The translations under genes were made by a program, and so were the position numbers. Shown here one piece after another: positions 15,172-24,568 of a stretch of DNA of 45,512 nucleotides. Origin of the DNA: an uncultured Spirochaetaceae bacterium. GTDB lineage: Bacteria; Spirochaetota; Spirochaetia; Sphaerochaetales; Sphaerochaetaceae. Where the stretch lies: NCBI GenBank assembly GCA_945910645.1, contig CAMDZB010000009.1, positions 1-45,512 of the forward strand. Direction: 5' to 3'. Position 1 is the stretch's first letter. The number at the start of each line of letters is the position of its first letter. The notes below the pieces were generated by a model that saw only the letters and a program-made list of their open reading frames with translations, was not told the origin of the DNA and did not search any database.

Positions 15172-16944
15172 TTAGTCCAACTCCTTAAGACCCATGTAGA
15201 GCTCGTAGTATCGCCCATGCTCTTTAAGTAGATCATCATGGTTCCCTCGCTCTATGATTCTGCCACTCTCCATCACCATGATTGCATCTGCATTTCTCAC
15301 AGTTGAGAGGCGATGTGCAATCATCAGCGTGGTTCTACCTTTCATAAGCGCATCCATACCCTTTTGGATGAGGATCTCACTCTCAGAGTCAACTGAGCTT
15401 GTGGCCTCATCGAGCACCATTACAGGTGGATTCATAACAGCAGCTCGCGCTATGCTTAAGAGCTGTTTCTGCCCCATCGAGAGCTCCGTATCGTTACCCT
15501 TGATGTACGTGTCATATCCATCCTTAAGACGCATGATGAACGAGTCTGCACCTACAAGCTTTGCAGCCTTCTCTACATCCGCATCAGATGCATCAAGATT
15601 GCCGTAGCGGATGTTTTCACGGATTGTTCCTGAGAACAGATATGTATCCTGAAGTATAAGCGCCATTGCCTTCCTTAGAGAGTTCTTCTCGATTGTGTTG
15701 ATGTCGATTCCATCAAATGTAATCTTGCCGCTTTGAATGTCGTAGAAACGGTTTAGAAGGTTTGTAATTGTGGTCTTCCCTGCGCCTGTCGATCCAACAA
15801 ATGCTATCTTCTGACCCTCATCTGCCCAGAGCGATAAATCGTGTAGAATCTCCCTCTTTCCATCGTATGAGAATGTGACGTGATCAAATCTGATGTTACC
15901 CTTTGGGTTTTCAAGTTTTACACCTCCTTTGTTCTCCTCGCTCTTCTCACCCTTGAACTTAAAGATTCTCTCAGCACCTGTACAAGCTCTAACAATCGCT
16001 GTAACGTGGCTTGAGAGGTTGTTAAACGCGCCTGTAAACGAACGTGAAAGCTGAAGGAACATAATTATGGTTCCAACTGTGAGCGATGTCCTATTTGTAA
16101 ACGAGAAGTAAACGCCGATTGATGCAAGCACCACAAAGAGCATATTGCTTATGTTCGCCATAATCGGCATAAAGATATTCGTATACTTATATGCCTTTTC
16201 GCTGTTCTTTGCCCACTTATCGTTAAGTGCCTTAAAGGCCTCCTTGTTCCTCTCCTCATACGAGAACGTCTTAATTACCTTCTCGGCGTTAATACTCTCC
16301 TCAGCGTATCCGTTAAGAGCTGCAATCGACTCTTGGTTTCCACGGAAGTAATAAGCGCTCTTTCTTGAAAGGAAGCGTATAACAAACAGCACAATCACAA
16401 GGTATCCCACCACAAATAGCGTGAGACGTAGGCTTGTTGTAAGCATTGTTACGAATACGATTATTGCAGAGAGCCCCAGACGGAAGAACTCTGGAATTGA
16501 TGTGAGTATCACATCGCTTAAGGTATCCATATCGTTTGTAAATATGCCCATGATCTCGCCATACGAGTGAGTATCAAAGAAGCTTACAGGCAACTCCTGC
16601 ATGTGATCAAACGACTCTTTTCTGAGGTTGTAGAGAATCTTTTCTGTCACTCTTGCAAGTAGCTGCATTGAGACGTATGCAGCAACAACTGCAAATAGCA
16701 TCACAGCGCCGATTTTAATTAAGTAGGACACAACAGGAGAATAATCACTCCCGCCGTTCTGACTCACTTTTACAATATAAACATCCACAAGATCCCTTAC
16801 AAAAATGCTTGAAATGATATCGCCCACTGCAAGTACAATAGAAAGCAAAAATATGATAGTGAATGTCTTTTTGTTGTTGCTAAGCACGTACTTTAGAAGC
16901 GTTGAAAATGTTCTTAGAAAACCTGTATCTTGCTGTCTCTTCAT
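15172..16944 (-). CDS. ABC exporter half-transporter, catalytic partner
   Basis: This 590-residue protein has six predicted membrane helices (about 20-310) and a C-terminal ATPase. It forms a pair with the upstream gene, in the style of LmrCD/TM287-288 multidrug or lipid exporters. The ATPase has canonical residues: Walker A GSTGAGKTT (about 381), Walker B VMVLDEATSSVD with the catalytic Glu, and the switch His in LMIAHRLSTV. Its signature is altered, LSMGQ in place of LSGGQ. I chose the ATG at 16944: AAGGAG lies about seven bases upstream and it overlaps the partner's stop as ATGA. A start at 16968 would add eight residues inside the partner gene. The substrate is unknown. Confidence 0.93.
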   Translation of the reverse strand: MKRQQDTGFLRTFSTLLKYVLSNNKKTFTIIFLLSIVLAVGDIISSIFVRDLVDVYIVKVSQNGGSDYSPVVSYLIKIGAVMLFAVVAAYVSMQLLARVTEKILYNLRKESFDHMQELPVSFFDTHSYGEIMGIFTNDMDTLSDVILTSIPEFFRLGLSAIIVFVTMLTTSLRLTLFVVGYLVIVLFVIRFLSRKSAYYFRGNQESIAALNGYAEESINAEKVIKTFSYEERNKEAFKALNDKWAKNSEKAYKYTNIFMPIMANISNMLFVVLASIGVYFSFTNRTSLTVGTIIMFLQLSRSFTGAFNNLSSHVTAIVRACTGAERIFKFKGEKSEENKGGVKLENPKGNIRFDHVTFSYDGKREILHDLSLWADEGQKIAFVGSTGAGKTTITNLLNRFYDIQSGKITFDGIDINTIEKNSLRKAMALILQDTYLFSGTIRENIRYGNLDASDADVEKAAKLVGADSFIMRLKDGYDTYIKGNDTELSMGQKQLLSIARAAVMNPPVMVLDEATSSVDSESEILIQKGMDALMKGRTTLMIAHRLSTVRNADAIMVMESGRIIERGNHDDLLKEHGRYYELYMGLKELD

Positions 16945-18668
16945 TTTGTAACTCCTTGTACACGGCATAGTGTGCTATAGAACTCGGACTTTTCGATAAG
17001 ATCGTCATGCGTGCCGATGTTTTCAATCTCTCCGTTACGTAGAACTATAATCATATCGCTCTCTTTAACAGAGTTAACCTTGCCTGCGATGATCACCTTT
17101 GTGCATTCCTTATGGTCGTTCCTTAAAGCCTGCTGTAGCGCTCTCTCTGTGGCTGTATCAAGGGCGGATGATGAGTCGTCCATCACTATCACCTTTGGGT
17201 TCTTAAGAAGCGCTCTTGCGATACAGAGGCGCTGTTTCTGGCCTCCTGAGAAGTTATCACCGTTCTGCTCAACAATGTAGTCAAGCTTGTCTTTCTGACC
17301 CTCAATAAAGGTTTTAATCTGTGCAGTTTCAAGAGCGCTATAGATCTCATCATCTGATGCATCAGGGTTACCCCACTTCATGTTGGATCTGATTGTTCCT
17401 GAAAACAGCGTGTTCTTCTGAAGTACAATCGCAACTGCATTACGAAGCGTTGTAAGATCGTAATCCTTGACGTTTACGCCTCCGATGTCAATCTCACCGC
17501 TTGTAACATCATAAAGACGTGCAAATAACGAGATTAGAGAGCTCTTTCCGGATCCAGTTGCACCGATTATTCCAACAACTGATCCCTGAGGAATGTGGAA
17601 CGAAATATTTTTAAGCGCAAGCTTATCCATATTGTTGTAGTATGAGAATGAAACGTTCTTGAGATCAATGCTTCCATCCTTAACTTCCATAATAGGATTA
17701 TCACCGTTCTTGATTGTAATCTCCTCGTTTAACACCTCTTTTACACGGTTATAACAGGCTGCACTCATCACCACCATAGATGTGATCATTGCAAACATCA
17801 TTATTGAAAAGAGAATCTGCGTGTTGTATGAGAACATACTCATAAGGGCACCTGTTGTCATCTGCCCCTTGACTATATCCATAGTTCCGCGGTATGAAAG
17901 AAGGATTAGGCAGATGTAGAGCACAAGGCGAAGCGTAGGACCTCCAAGTGAGATTATCTGATTTGCCTTTCTGAATATCATAAAGTGAAGGTAATTGACT
18001 CTGTCGAACTTTCGCTTTTCCTCATCTTCCCTCACGTATGACTTTACAACCCTCATTGCATGGAGGTTTTCACCTGTGATCTCGTTAGTTTCATCAACTA
18101 TTTTGAATCCTTTAACAAAGAGTGGGATTACAGAGCACATGAGGCTTACCATCACAAGTATCATAAGCGGAAGTACAACACAGTAGATTACTGCAAGGTT
18201 TGGTGCAACATTGAACGACATAATAAGCGCAACAACAACCATAATTGGCAAGCGAATTGCGATACGGATGATCATCTGATACGCCATCTGGATATTTACA
18301 ATGTCCCCAGTAAGTCGAGTTACAAGTCCACTTGGCGAGAACTTATCAATGCTTGAAAACGAGAACTCCTGAATCTTTGAGAACACGGAGAATCTCAGCT
18401 GTTTTGCAAATCCTGAGGCTGCCTTTGATGCAAAGATTGCAGAAAGCACACCCGATGTAAGTGAACAGATTGCAAGGATTACAAGAAGCACTGTCATTCT
18501 CTTAAAGAGCTCGTAGTCTACGTTAGTAAAGCCCGAGTCAATCATAACGCCAATGACGTATGGAATCACAATTTCGAGCACAACCTCAATAATAACACAA
18601 AGGGGCGAGAGCACCATTGGCACCCTATACCCCTTAGTGTACTGGAACAAGTTTGCTTTTTTCTTCAT
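16941..18668 (-). CDS. ABC exporter half-transporter, degenerate-site partner
   Basis: This 575-residue protein has six predicted membrane helices (about 15-305) and an ATPase domain. Walker A is normal (GATGSGKSS, about 368-376), as is the signature FSGGQKQRLCIARAL. The Walker B ends MDDSSSALD, so Asp replaces the catalytic Glu, and the switch region reads IIAGKVNSV, so the usual His is lost. Together with the LSMGQ change in the partner this predicts one active and one degenerate ATP site, the known arrangement of heterodimeric exporters. It starts within the tsaB stop (ATGA) and overlaps its partner in the same way. Confidence 0.93.
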   Translation of the reverse strand: MKKKANLFQYTKGYRVPMVLSPLCVIIEVVLEIVIPYVIGVMIDSGFTNVDYELFKRMTVLLVILAICSLTSGVLSAIFASKAASGFAKQLRFSVFSKIQEFSFSSIDKFSPSGLVTRLTGDIVNIQMAYQMIIRIAIRLPIMVVVALIMSFNVAPNLAVIYCVVLPLMILVMVSLMCSVIPLFVKGFKIVDETNEITGENLHAMRVVKSYVREDEEKRKFDRVNYLHFMIFRKANQIISLGGPTLRLVLYICLILLSYRGTMDIVKGQMTTGALMSMFSYNTQILFSIMMFAMITSMVVMSAACYNRVKEVLNEEITIKNGDNPIMEVKDGSIDLKNVSFSYYNNMDKLALKNISFHIPQGSVVGIIGATGSGKSSLISLFARLYDVTSGEIDIGGVNVKDYDLTTLRNAVAIVLQKNTLFSGTIRSNMKWGNPDASDDEIYSALETAQIKTFIEGQKDKLDYIVEQNGDNFSGGQKQRLCIARALLKNPKVIVMDDSSSALDTATERALQQALRNDHKECTKVIIAGKVNSVKESDMIIVLRNGEIENIGTHDDLIEKSEFYSTLCRVQGVTK

Positions 18669-19339
18669 TTAATAACTCCTGAATGCTCCCTAACATACTT
18701 GGGTCCTTTCTCTGGCTTATCAAAGCCATAGGAGTATGATAAATCTATTAAAGTGAGAGCAGGATTGGTTATAAGGGATGGATGAGCAAATTTTACTCTG
18801 TGTTTTATACCACGTAGTAATTCCTTATCAATCAAGGATAAAATGTTTTTTTCTTCAAGCGGATGGTATACAAATGTGATTTTCTCATCAGTTTTTGAAA
18901 GGATATCCTCAATTTTAAGGTCGCTATCCTCAAGTATTTTCTCACCGTTTTTGAACATAGCGGTATAAAATCTATGCATACGAGCATCAATGAGTGGAAC
19001 AACAACACCCCTTACGTGCCCCTCAAACGAATGATAGAGCACATCAAGCGTTGGAACAGATTTAATCTTGATGTCCTTTGCAAAGGATAAGCCTTTTAAT
19101 GTTGATGATGCGATTCGAAGCGATGTGAACGATCCTGGGCCTTCTGAAAGCGCAAAATACGAGATGTCGTTAAGTGTAGCGCCTGCATATGAAATTATGC
19201 TCTTAATCTCATCAAGAAGCATTGTATCTGTATTCCTAATTGAGATGAAGCTTCGTGATAAAGAGATACCCTCGCCCTTTATGGCAAGATACAATGATGA
19301 TGCTGAGGCATCAACTCCAAGCACAAGATTTCCACTCAT
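18665..19339 (-). CDS. tsaB: tRNA threonylcarbamoyladenosine synthesis protein TsaB
   Basis: This 224-residue protein is the TsaD-binding member of the t6A37 machinery, which modifies tRNAs reading ANN codons. It has an ASKHA fold start (LVLGVDASASSLYLAI) and the hallmark EGPGSFTSLRIASSTLKGL (about 66-84). The length is normal. It overlaps tsaE by four bases, so two of the t6A genes are translated together; tsaC and tsaD are not in the window. An ABC exporter gene follows with another four-base overlap. Confidence 0.95.
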   Translation of the reverse strand: MSGNLVLGVDASASSLYLAIKGEGISLSRSFISIRNTDTMLLDEIKSIISYAGATLNDISYFALSEGPGSFTSLRIASSTLKGLSFAKDIKIKSVPTLDVLYHSFEGHVRGVVVPLIDARMHRFYTAMFKNGEKILEDSDLKIEDILSKTDEKITFVYHPLEEKNILSLIDKELLRGIKHRVKFAHPSLITNPALTLIDLSYSYGFDKPEKGPKYVREHSGVIK

Positions 19340-19773
19340 CTTTTAAAGTCCTCCTTCGTCTCAATCGTTACTCTACGCGCCTTATCCTCATCAATTTCTA
19401 TATTAACATACACTGTATTTATATCGCTGAGGTAGCTCTCAATTAGCTGTGGCCACTCGATACAGATTATACTCTCTGATGAAAGGATGCTCCTTCCGTC
19501 GATGAGTTCAAATTCATCAATTTCGCCAAGCCTATAGAGGTCAAGATGGTAAAGCGGCAGTGTACCATCGTAGTGCTGAACAAGAGTAAATGTTGGTGAA
19601 ATGATGGGCTCACTGATCCCGAGTGCCTCTGCAAGTCCTCTTACAAATACAGTCTTCCCCGCTCCAAGCGTGCCTGTAAGCGATATAACTGTGTTTGGTT
19701 TAAGCGTTTTTGCAAAGGTTGAGCCAAGAGATGTCATCTCATCTTCGTTATGTACAATGTATTCATTTTTCAT
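19336..19773 (-). CDS. tsaE: tRNA threonylcarbamoyladenosine synthesis ATPase TsaE
   Basis: This 145-residue P-loop ATPase binds the TsaB-TsaD complex in t6A formation. Walker A is LTGTLGAGKTVFVRG (about 33-47). ISPTFTLVQHY (switch region) and LYHLDLYRL (Walker B-like Asp) follow, then CIEWPQ. The order and length are typical. Its ATG at 19773 overlaps the stop of the His/Cys-rich TPR gene as ATGA, and it overlaps tsaB by four bases. Confidence 0.96.
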   Translation of the reverse strand: MKNEYIVHNEDEMTSLGSTFAKTLKPNTVISLTGTLGAGKTVFVRGLAEALGISEPIISPTFTLVQHYDGTLPLYHLDLYRLGEIDEFELIDGRSILSSESIICIEWPQLIESYLSDINTVYVNIEIDEDKARRVTIETKEDFKR

Positions 19774-21236
19774 TTTTTTGTAGGCTTCTTTTGTGACTTT
19801 TGTGTAGTTTTAGACTTTGACGTCTTTTGAGCCTTCTCGTGCTCGGTATTATGCTCATGGTCGTGATGATGACCGCATTCGCATTCATGGTCGTGCTCGT
19901 GATGATGACCGCATTCGCATTCATGGTCGTGATCGTGACCGCAACCACACTCATGGTCGTGTTCGTGATCGTGACCGCAACCACATTCATGGTCGTGTTC
20001 GTGATGATGACCGCATTCACATTCATGGTCGTGTTCGTGATGATGACCGCATTCGCATTCATGGCCATGCTCGTGATGATGATCACATCCACACTCGTGC
20101 TCGTCATCTTCGCCTTCAAAGCCGTCAGGATACACAAACTTATCCTTTGAGAGCTGATTGTATACATCAACAAGCATCTTTATGTATGGATCATTCTTAT
20201 CCCTCTCGATAAGTAAATATATTGCCTTCTCGGCCTCTTCTATATCGCTAAGTTCAAAGCACATCATAGCAAGGTTAGACGGATAGATTGTCGACTCATC
20301 ATCGATGTCTACAGCAAGGCTCATGTACTCCTTTGCCCTCTGTTTGTCTCCAATCTCCCACTCAACAAGCGAGAGTTCATTGTAGAGCTCAGCATCGTGT
20401 CCGTCAAGCTTTAGCGCCTTCATCAGGTAGCCCTGTGCCTCATCAAACTTCTTTGCGTTACGAAGCGTCCAGCCGTAGAGAAGGTTGTACTGATAGTCGT
20501 TCTCATGGCTTTTGTAGAGCTTTTTTACCTTCTCTTCAGCCTCATCAAAACGGTTTGTCATCACAAGGTCGTAGATTTCAGATACATTATCCTCATCCTC
20601 GATGTGTTTTTTGCATTTCTGTAGCAGTTTCTCTGCAGGTTTACGCCTTACATCATCATCATCTGCACGTTTTAAGAATGTTTCAAAGTAGTTCTCGGCA
20701 AGTTCAAAGTTGCCCTCTCTAAAATGGAACGATCCAAGCTCAAATGGAAGGTTAACGCTGTCTTTAAATACTGAGTACCCAGCTTTTAGCGTCTCGAGGA
20801 TCAAGGAGTCATACCCATCGTACATCTTCTCATCCTTGTTCTCATACTCCTTGGCTCTATATCCGTATACTGTAGAGAGCATAATGAATGCCTCTTCGAT
20901 CTTTTCAAGGTTAAGCACTGCCTTAAGGAGGGTCTCTGCATTCTCAAAGTCCTTCTTTTCTATGCGTACCTTAGCTGCAAGGAGCATGTTTTTAATAGCA
21001 TCCTCCTCAGAAAGAATTATATCCTTATAATAGTCGAAGTTCTCATCAAGGATGTCATCTTTAAGTCCGCCTTTATGCGAGATTGCATTTATAAGTCCTG
21101 CCTTAATTGATGCTATTGCAACATCGCCGTTCTTCTTATCCTCCTCCGTTCTGATTACAGGAAGAGGTATGGATGGATCTAATGTGAAGTTGCCAATTAC
21201 AAGTGTGCTATCAGGCGGTATTCGTATGTAATCCAT
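19770..21236 (-). CDS. TPR protein with a His/Cys-rich tandem-repeat tail
   Basis: This 488-residue protein has no signal peptide or membrane helix, so it is probably cytosolic. Residues about 85-360 are helical TPR-like repeats (for example AEEKVKKLYKSHENDYQYNLLYGWTLRNA is one helix pair in part). Residues 380-462 are seven units of about 12 residues built on H-E-C-(E/G)-C-G-H-(H/D)-H-(E/D)-H-D. They contain 33 His and 14 Cys. A Lys/Thr/Ser-rich end follows. The tail should bind transition metals; storage, sensing or chaperoning are all possible. I chose the ATG at 21236 (TAATG junction with valS, AGGGAG eight bases upstream) over a GTG at 21245. Partners are unknown. Confidence 0.85.
   Translation of the reverse strand: MDYIRIPPDSTLVIGNFTLDPSIPLPVIRTEEDKKNGDVAIASIKAGLINAISHKGGLKDDILDENFDYYKDIILSEEDAIKNMLLAAKVRIEKKDFENAETLLKAVLNLEKIEEAFIMLSTVYGYRAKEYENKDEKMYDGYDSLILETLKAGYSVFKDSVNLPFELGSFHFREGNFELAENYFETFLKRADDDDVRRKPAEKLLQKCKKHIEDEDNVSEIYDLVMTNRFDEAEEKVKKLYKSHENDYQYNLLYGWTLRNAKKFDEAQGYLMKALKLDGHDAELYNELSLVEWEIGDKQRAKEYMSLAVDIDDESTIYPSNLAMMCFELSDIEEAEKAIYLLIERDKNDPYIKMLVDVYNQLSKDKFVYPDGFEGEDDEHECGCDHHHEHGHECECGHHHEHDHECECGHHHEHDHECGCGHDHEHDHECGCGHDHDHECECGHHHEHDHECECGHHHDHEHNTEHEKAQKTSKSKTTQKSQKKPTKK
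19851..20099 (-). repeat. Seven tandem coding repeats of about 36 bp (His/Cys-rich)
   Basis: Units are 36 bp except one of 30 and one of 39, all in frame, which gives 83 residues. Copies two, three and six encode the same 12 residues. The near identity suggests recent expansion and makes the tract prone to length change. The plus strand is open in two frames here only because of this repetition. Confidence 0.92.
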
Positions 21237-23896
21237 TATTTCCACTCCCTGAGGATTTTAAGTGCAGCCTCAGTCTTTGAAAGCTCCTCCTCAAACTCCT
21301 TCTCTTTCCCACGCTCTTTCTCTTGAGCCTCGGATGATGCCCTCTCAACAAACGATGGGTTTGAGAGCTTTCTCTTTGTGGCATCTAGGCTCTCCTCAAG
21401 CTTAGACTTTTGCTTCTCAAGCTTCCTTACGCGCTCTGTAACATCAATTGTTGATGGAACCTTAATGGAGCATTCGTAGCCCATTTCGCCTGTAAATACG
21501 TAACCTTTCTCAGCTCTTGCATCCTTAAACGTGAGGCAATCAAGATACGATGTCTTAAGGATATACTCCTTCTCACTCTCTACAAATGCACGTGCACTAT
21601 CATTAAGAGTTACGCTTATAATTGCAGATGTCTTCTCACCCTCGTTGATGCCTAACGTTGCCTTTAATGAGCGGATTGATGTGATGATCTTCTCAAGAAG
21701 TTCAACGCTCTCCTCTGCACTCTTATCAATGGCGTTTTCATCCGCTTCCGGATAGTGCTCCTCAATCAGGTAGTTGCACTTTTTATTAGGAAGCGATGCA
21801 TAGATCTCCTCAGTAACAAGAGGAACGATAGGATTCATGAGTATAAGCGTCTTATGAAGCACATCAAGTAGTATGCTTATAGTCTCGTTCACTACCTTTT
21901 TGTCACTGCTCTCTAAAAACAGCTTTGAACGCTCGATGTATACTGAGCAGAAGTCGTTCCAGAAGAAGCTGTAGATTGCGCTTGCAGCATCGTTGATCTT
22001 GTATGAATCGAAGCTGTCCCTCATCACCTTTATTGTCCTATTAAGGCGTGAATAGAGCCACTTTGACCAGGTGTTCTTCTCGATTTTTGACACATCCTGT
22101 AGCTCCTTGCCATCAAGGTTCATAAGAAGATAGCGTGATGCGTTCCATACCTTGTTGCAGAACTTACTTCCAAGTTTGAAGCTGTTCATATCAATCTGAA
22201 TGTCCTGACCCTGGGATGCCATAAAGCCTAGAGTGAACTTCATTGCATCAGAGCCGTACTCATTCACAACCTCGATTGGATCTATGCCGTTTCCGAGACT
22301 CTTTGACATCTTTCTGCCCTTCTTGTCCCTCACAAGCGAGGTGATATAGATGTCTTTAAACGGCACCTCACCTCTGAACTCAAGGCTTGCCATAATCATT
22401 CTAGACACCCAAAAGAAGATGATGTCATATGCTGTAATTAAGGCATTTGTCGGGAAGAACGTCTCAAGATCCTTTGTGTTTTGAGGCCATCCAAGCGTAC
22501 TGAACGGCCAGAGCCATGACGAGAACCATGTATCAAGAACATCCTCATCCTGTTTAAGGTGTGTACTTCCGCAATATGGACATTTGGTAGGATCTTCGCG
22601 TGTTACTATAACCTCGCCGCAGTCGCTACAAGTCCAAGCAGGTATGCGATGCCCCCACCATAGCTGACGTGAAATACACCACGGTCTTATGTTTTTCATC
22701 CAATGGATGTATGTGCTCTCCCACTTTTCAGGATAGAACTTAATGTCGCCTTTCTTTAGTGCATCAAGTGCCTTTTGAGCCATTCCATCCATCTTTACAA
22801 ACCACTGTTTTGAAAGATATGGCTCGATTGTAGTTCCACATCTATAGCAGTGTCCAACCTCGTGTGAAAGTGGCTTTTCTGAAATTAAGAAGCCCTTTTC
22901 TTTAAGTTCCTCAACAACCTTTTTCCTTGCGCTTTCTACATCAAGGTTCTGGTATTCCTTAGGAACATTTGAGTTAAGAGTACCATCAGGATTTAATATG
23001 TTGATCTTCTCAAGGTTATGCCTCTCTGCACATGCGTAGTCATTAGGGTCATGAGCTGGTGTGATCTTAACAGCACCTGTTCCAAACTCAAGGTCCACAA
23101 ATGAGTCTTGTACAATCTCAATCTTTCGTCCAACAAGCGGAAGGATTAGCTTCTTTCCAACAAGGTTCTTATACCTTTCATCCTTAGGATTTACAGCAAC
23201 AGCCACGTCTCCAAACATTGTTTCAGGACGCGTTGTTGATACTGTTACGTATCCACTTCCATCTTCAAGCGGATATCTTATGTCCCAGATGAATGAATCT
23301 ACGTTTGAATACTCAACCTCATCATCAGAGAGTGCAGTTCCGCAGTGTGGACAGTAGTTTACAAGGTACTCACCCTTATAGATGAGCCCTCGCTCATAGA
23401 GTGTTACAAAGCATTCTCTTACGGCCTTTGAAAGCCCCTCATCCATGGTGAAGCGCTCGCGTGACCAGTCGCATGAGGATGCGATCTTTTCAAGCTGTTT
23501 TTTAATAATGTCGTGGTGTCTATCCTTAACGCTCCAGGTCTTTTTTAGGAATTCATCACGCGTCATATCCTTACGGTGCTTTCCTTCCTTCTCAAGTTCA
23601 ACCTCAACAACATGCTGAGTTGCAATACCTGCATGGTCTGTTCCTGGAAGCCAGAGTGCCTTAAATCCTAGCGCTCTTTTATATCGTATGATGATATCCT
23701 GTAGTGAGTTGTTCAAGGCATGCCCCATGTGGAGGATGCCTGTGACGTTTGGTGGTGGCATAACTATGGTAAATGTCTTGCCATTTGTGTCCCTCTGGTT
23801 GTCAGGATTGTAGTAACCTTTGTCTTTTAATTCGTTGTAAATTCGCTCTTCAAAACTCTTTGGAGAATATACCTTCTCAAGCTCAATATTTTTCAT
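21236..23896 (-). CDS. valS: Valyl-tRNA synthetase
   Basis: This 886-residue class I synthetase charges tRNA-Val and edits mischarged threonine. The HIGH-type motif is in PPPNVTGILHMGHALN (about 40-55) and the KMSKS loop is GRKMSKSLGNGIDP (about 515-528). The CP1 editing domain has STTRPETMFGD and GTGAVKITPAHDPND. Zinc-type CxxC pairs are present (CSDCGE, CPYCGS). The C-terminal 70 residues form the usual coiled-coil arm. I chose the ATG at 23896, ten bases after the rpe stop, where the family N-terminus (IELEKVYSPKSFEERIY) begins. An earlier TTG at 23932 would overlap rpe. Its Shine-Dalgarno is weak. Confidence 0.97.
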   Translation of the reverse strand: MKNIELEKVYSPKSFEERIYNELKDKGYYNPDNQRDTNGKTFTIVMPPPNVTGILHMGHALNNSLQDIIIRYKRALGFKALWLPGTDHAGIATQHVVEVELEKEGKHRKDMTRDEFLKKTWSVKDRHHDIIKKQLEKIASSCDWSRERFTMDEGLSKAVRECFVTLYERGLIYKGEYLVNYCPHCGTALSDDEVEYSNVDSFIWDIRYPLEDGSGYVTVSTTRPETMFGDVAVAVNPKDERYKNLVGKKLILPLVGRKIEIVQDSFVDLEFGTGAVKITPAHDPNDYACAERHNLEKINILNPDGTLNSNVPKEYQNLDVESARKKVVEELKEKGFLISEKPLSHEVGHCYRCGTTIEPYLSKQWFVKMDGMAQKALDALKKGDIKFYPEKWESTYIHWMKNIRPWCISRQLWWGHRIPAWTCSDCGEVIVTREDPTKCPYCGSTHLKQDEDVLDTWFSSWLWPFSTLGWPQNTKDLETFFPTNALITAYDIIFFWVSRMIMASLEFRGEVPFKDIYITSLVRDKKGRKMSKSLGNGIDPIEVVNEYGSDAMKFTLGFMASQGQDIQIDMNSFKLGSKFCNKVWNASRYLLMNLDGKELQDVSKIEKNTWSKWLYSRLNRTIKVMRDSFDSYKINDAASAIYSFFWNDFCSVYIERSKLFLESSDKKVVNETISILLDVLHKTLILMNPIVPLVTEEIYASLPNKKCNYLIEEHYPEADENAIDKSAEESVELLEKIITSIRSLKATLGINEGEKTSAIISVTLNDSARAFVESEKEYILKTSYLDCLTFKDARAEKGYVFTGEMGYECSIKVPSTIDVTERVRKLEKQKSKLEESLDATKRKLSNPSFVERASSEAQEKERGKEKEFEEELSKTEAALKILREWK

Positions 23897-23906
23897 AAAG
23901 ATAATC

Positions 23907-24563
23907 TTATATTCTTGAGGACAATTTTTCAACGAAAAGGCGTTTATCTTCAGCTTTTACAAAGGATGAGCCTGTAACAAGGATGTCAGCACCGTTCTTT
24001 TTAAGAATTTCAGCATTGCCCTCGTTAACGCCTCCATCCACGGATATTTTAAAATTATAGTTCTTATCCTTTCTGATCGCATTTAAAAGGGATATCTTAT
24101 CAACGCTGTTATCAATGAACTTCTGCCCGCCATACCCTGGGTTTACGCTCATTACAAGCACAATATCAACCATATCCAACACGGGTAAGAGAGATTGAAC
24201 AGGAGTTGATGGAACTATGCTGATTCCTGCCATCTTATCCTCATCCTTTATCATCATAAGAGCCCTGTTTACATGAACTGTACTCTCAAGATGAATCGTG
24301 ATTGCATCAGAGCCCGAGGATGCAAAATCCTTAATGTGAGTCTCAGGATGATTAACCATAAGGTGAGTGTCAAAAAACAGCCTTGAATACGGACGTGAAT
24401 CCTTGATCAACTGCGCTCCAAACGTGATTGGAGGCACAAAGTTTCCATCCATCACATCAAGATGCACCCATGGCGCTGTACTTTTAGAAATAGTATCCAA
24501 AGCTCTGTTAATATCATTGAACTTAAAAGCAAGAAGTGATGGTGATACTATTATTTTACTCAT
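23907..24563 (-). CDS. rpe: Ribulose-phosphate 3-epimerase
   Basis: This 218-residue TIM-barrel enzyme of the pentose phosphate pathway interconverts ribulose 5-phosphate and xylulose 5-phosphate. Family motifs are VSPSLLAF at the N-terminus, HLDVMDGNFVPPITFG (metal-binding His and Asp), THLMVNHPE, VMSVNPGYGGQKF and the phosphate-binding SVDGGVN and VTGSSF. AAAGGAG lies six bases before the ATG at 24563. It is the first gene of rpe-valS-TPR-tsaE-tsaB-ABC-ABC and is preceded by an unusual short leader. Confidence 0.96.
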   Translation of the reverse strand: MSKIIVSPSLLAFKFNDINRALDTISKSTAPWVHLDVMDGNFVPPITFGAQLIKDSRPYSRLFFDTHLMVNHPETHIKDFASSGSDAITIHLESTVHVNRALMMIKDEDKMAGISIVPSTPVQSLLPVLDMVDIVLVMSVNPGYGGQKFIDNSVDKISLLNAIRKDKNYNFKISVDGGVNEGNAEILKKNGADILVTGSSFVKAEDKRLFVEKLSSRI

Positions 24564-24568
24564 CTTTT

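Noticed and set aside
19851-20099. CRISPR-like array
   Set aside because: The units are contiguous with no spacers and are coding, in frame, within the TPR gene.
19817-20212. Long open frames on the plus strand opposite the His/Cys repeats
   Set aside because: They arise from the in-frame 36-bp repetition of the minus-strand gene. They have no ribosome-binding site, and the encoded Arg/Asp/His repeats are a mirror of it.
23897-23932. Upstream TTG start for valS
   Set aside because: It would overlap rpe and add residues not typical of ValS; the ATG at 23896 begins the family N-terminus.
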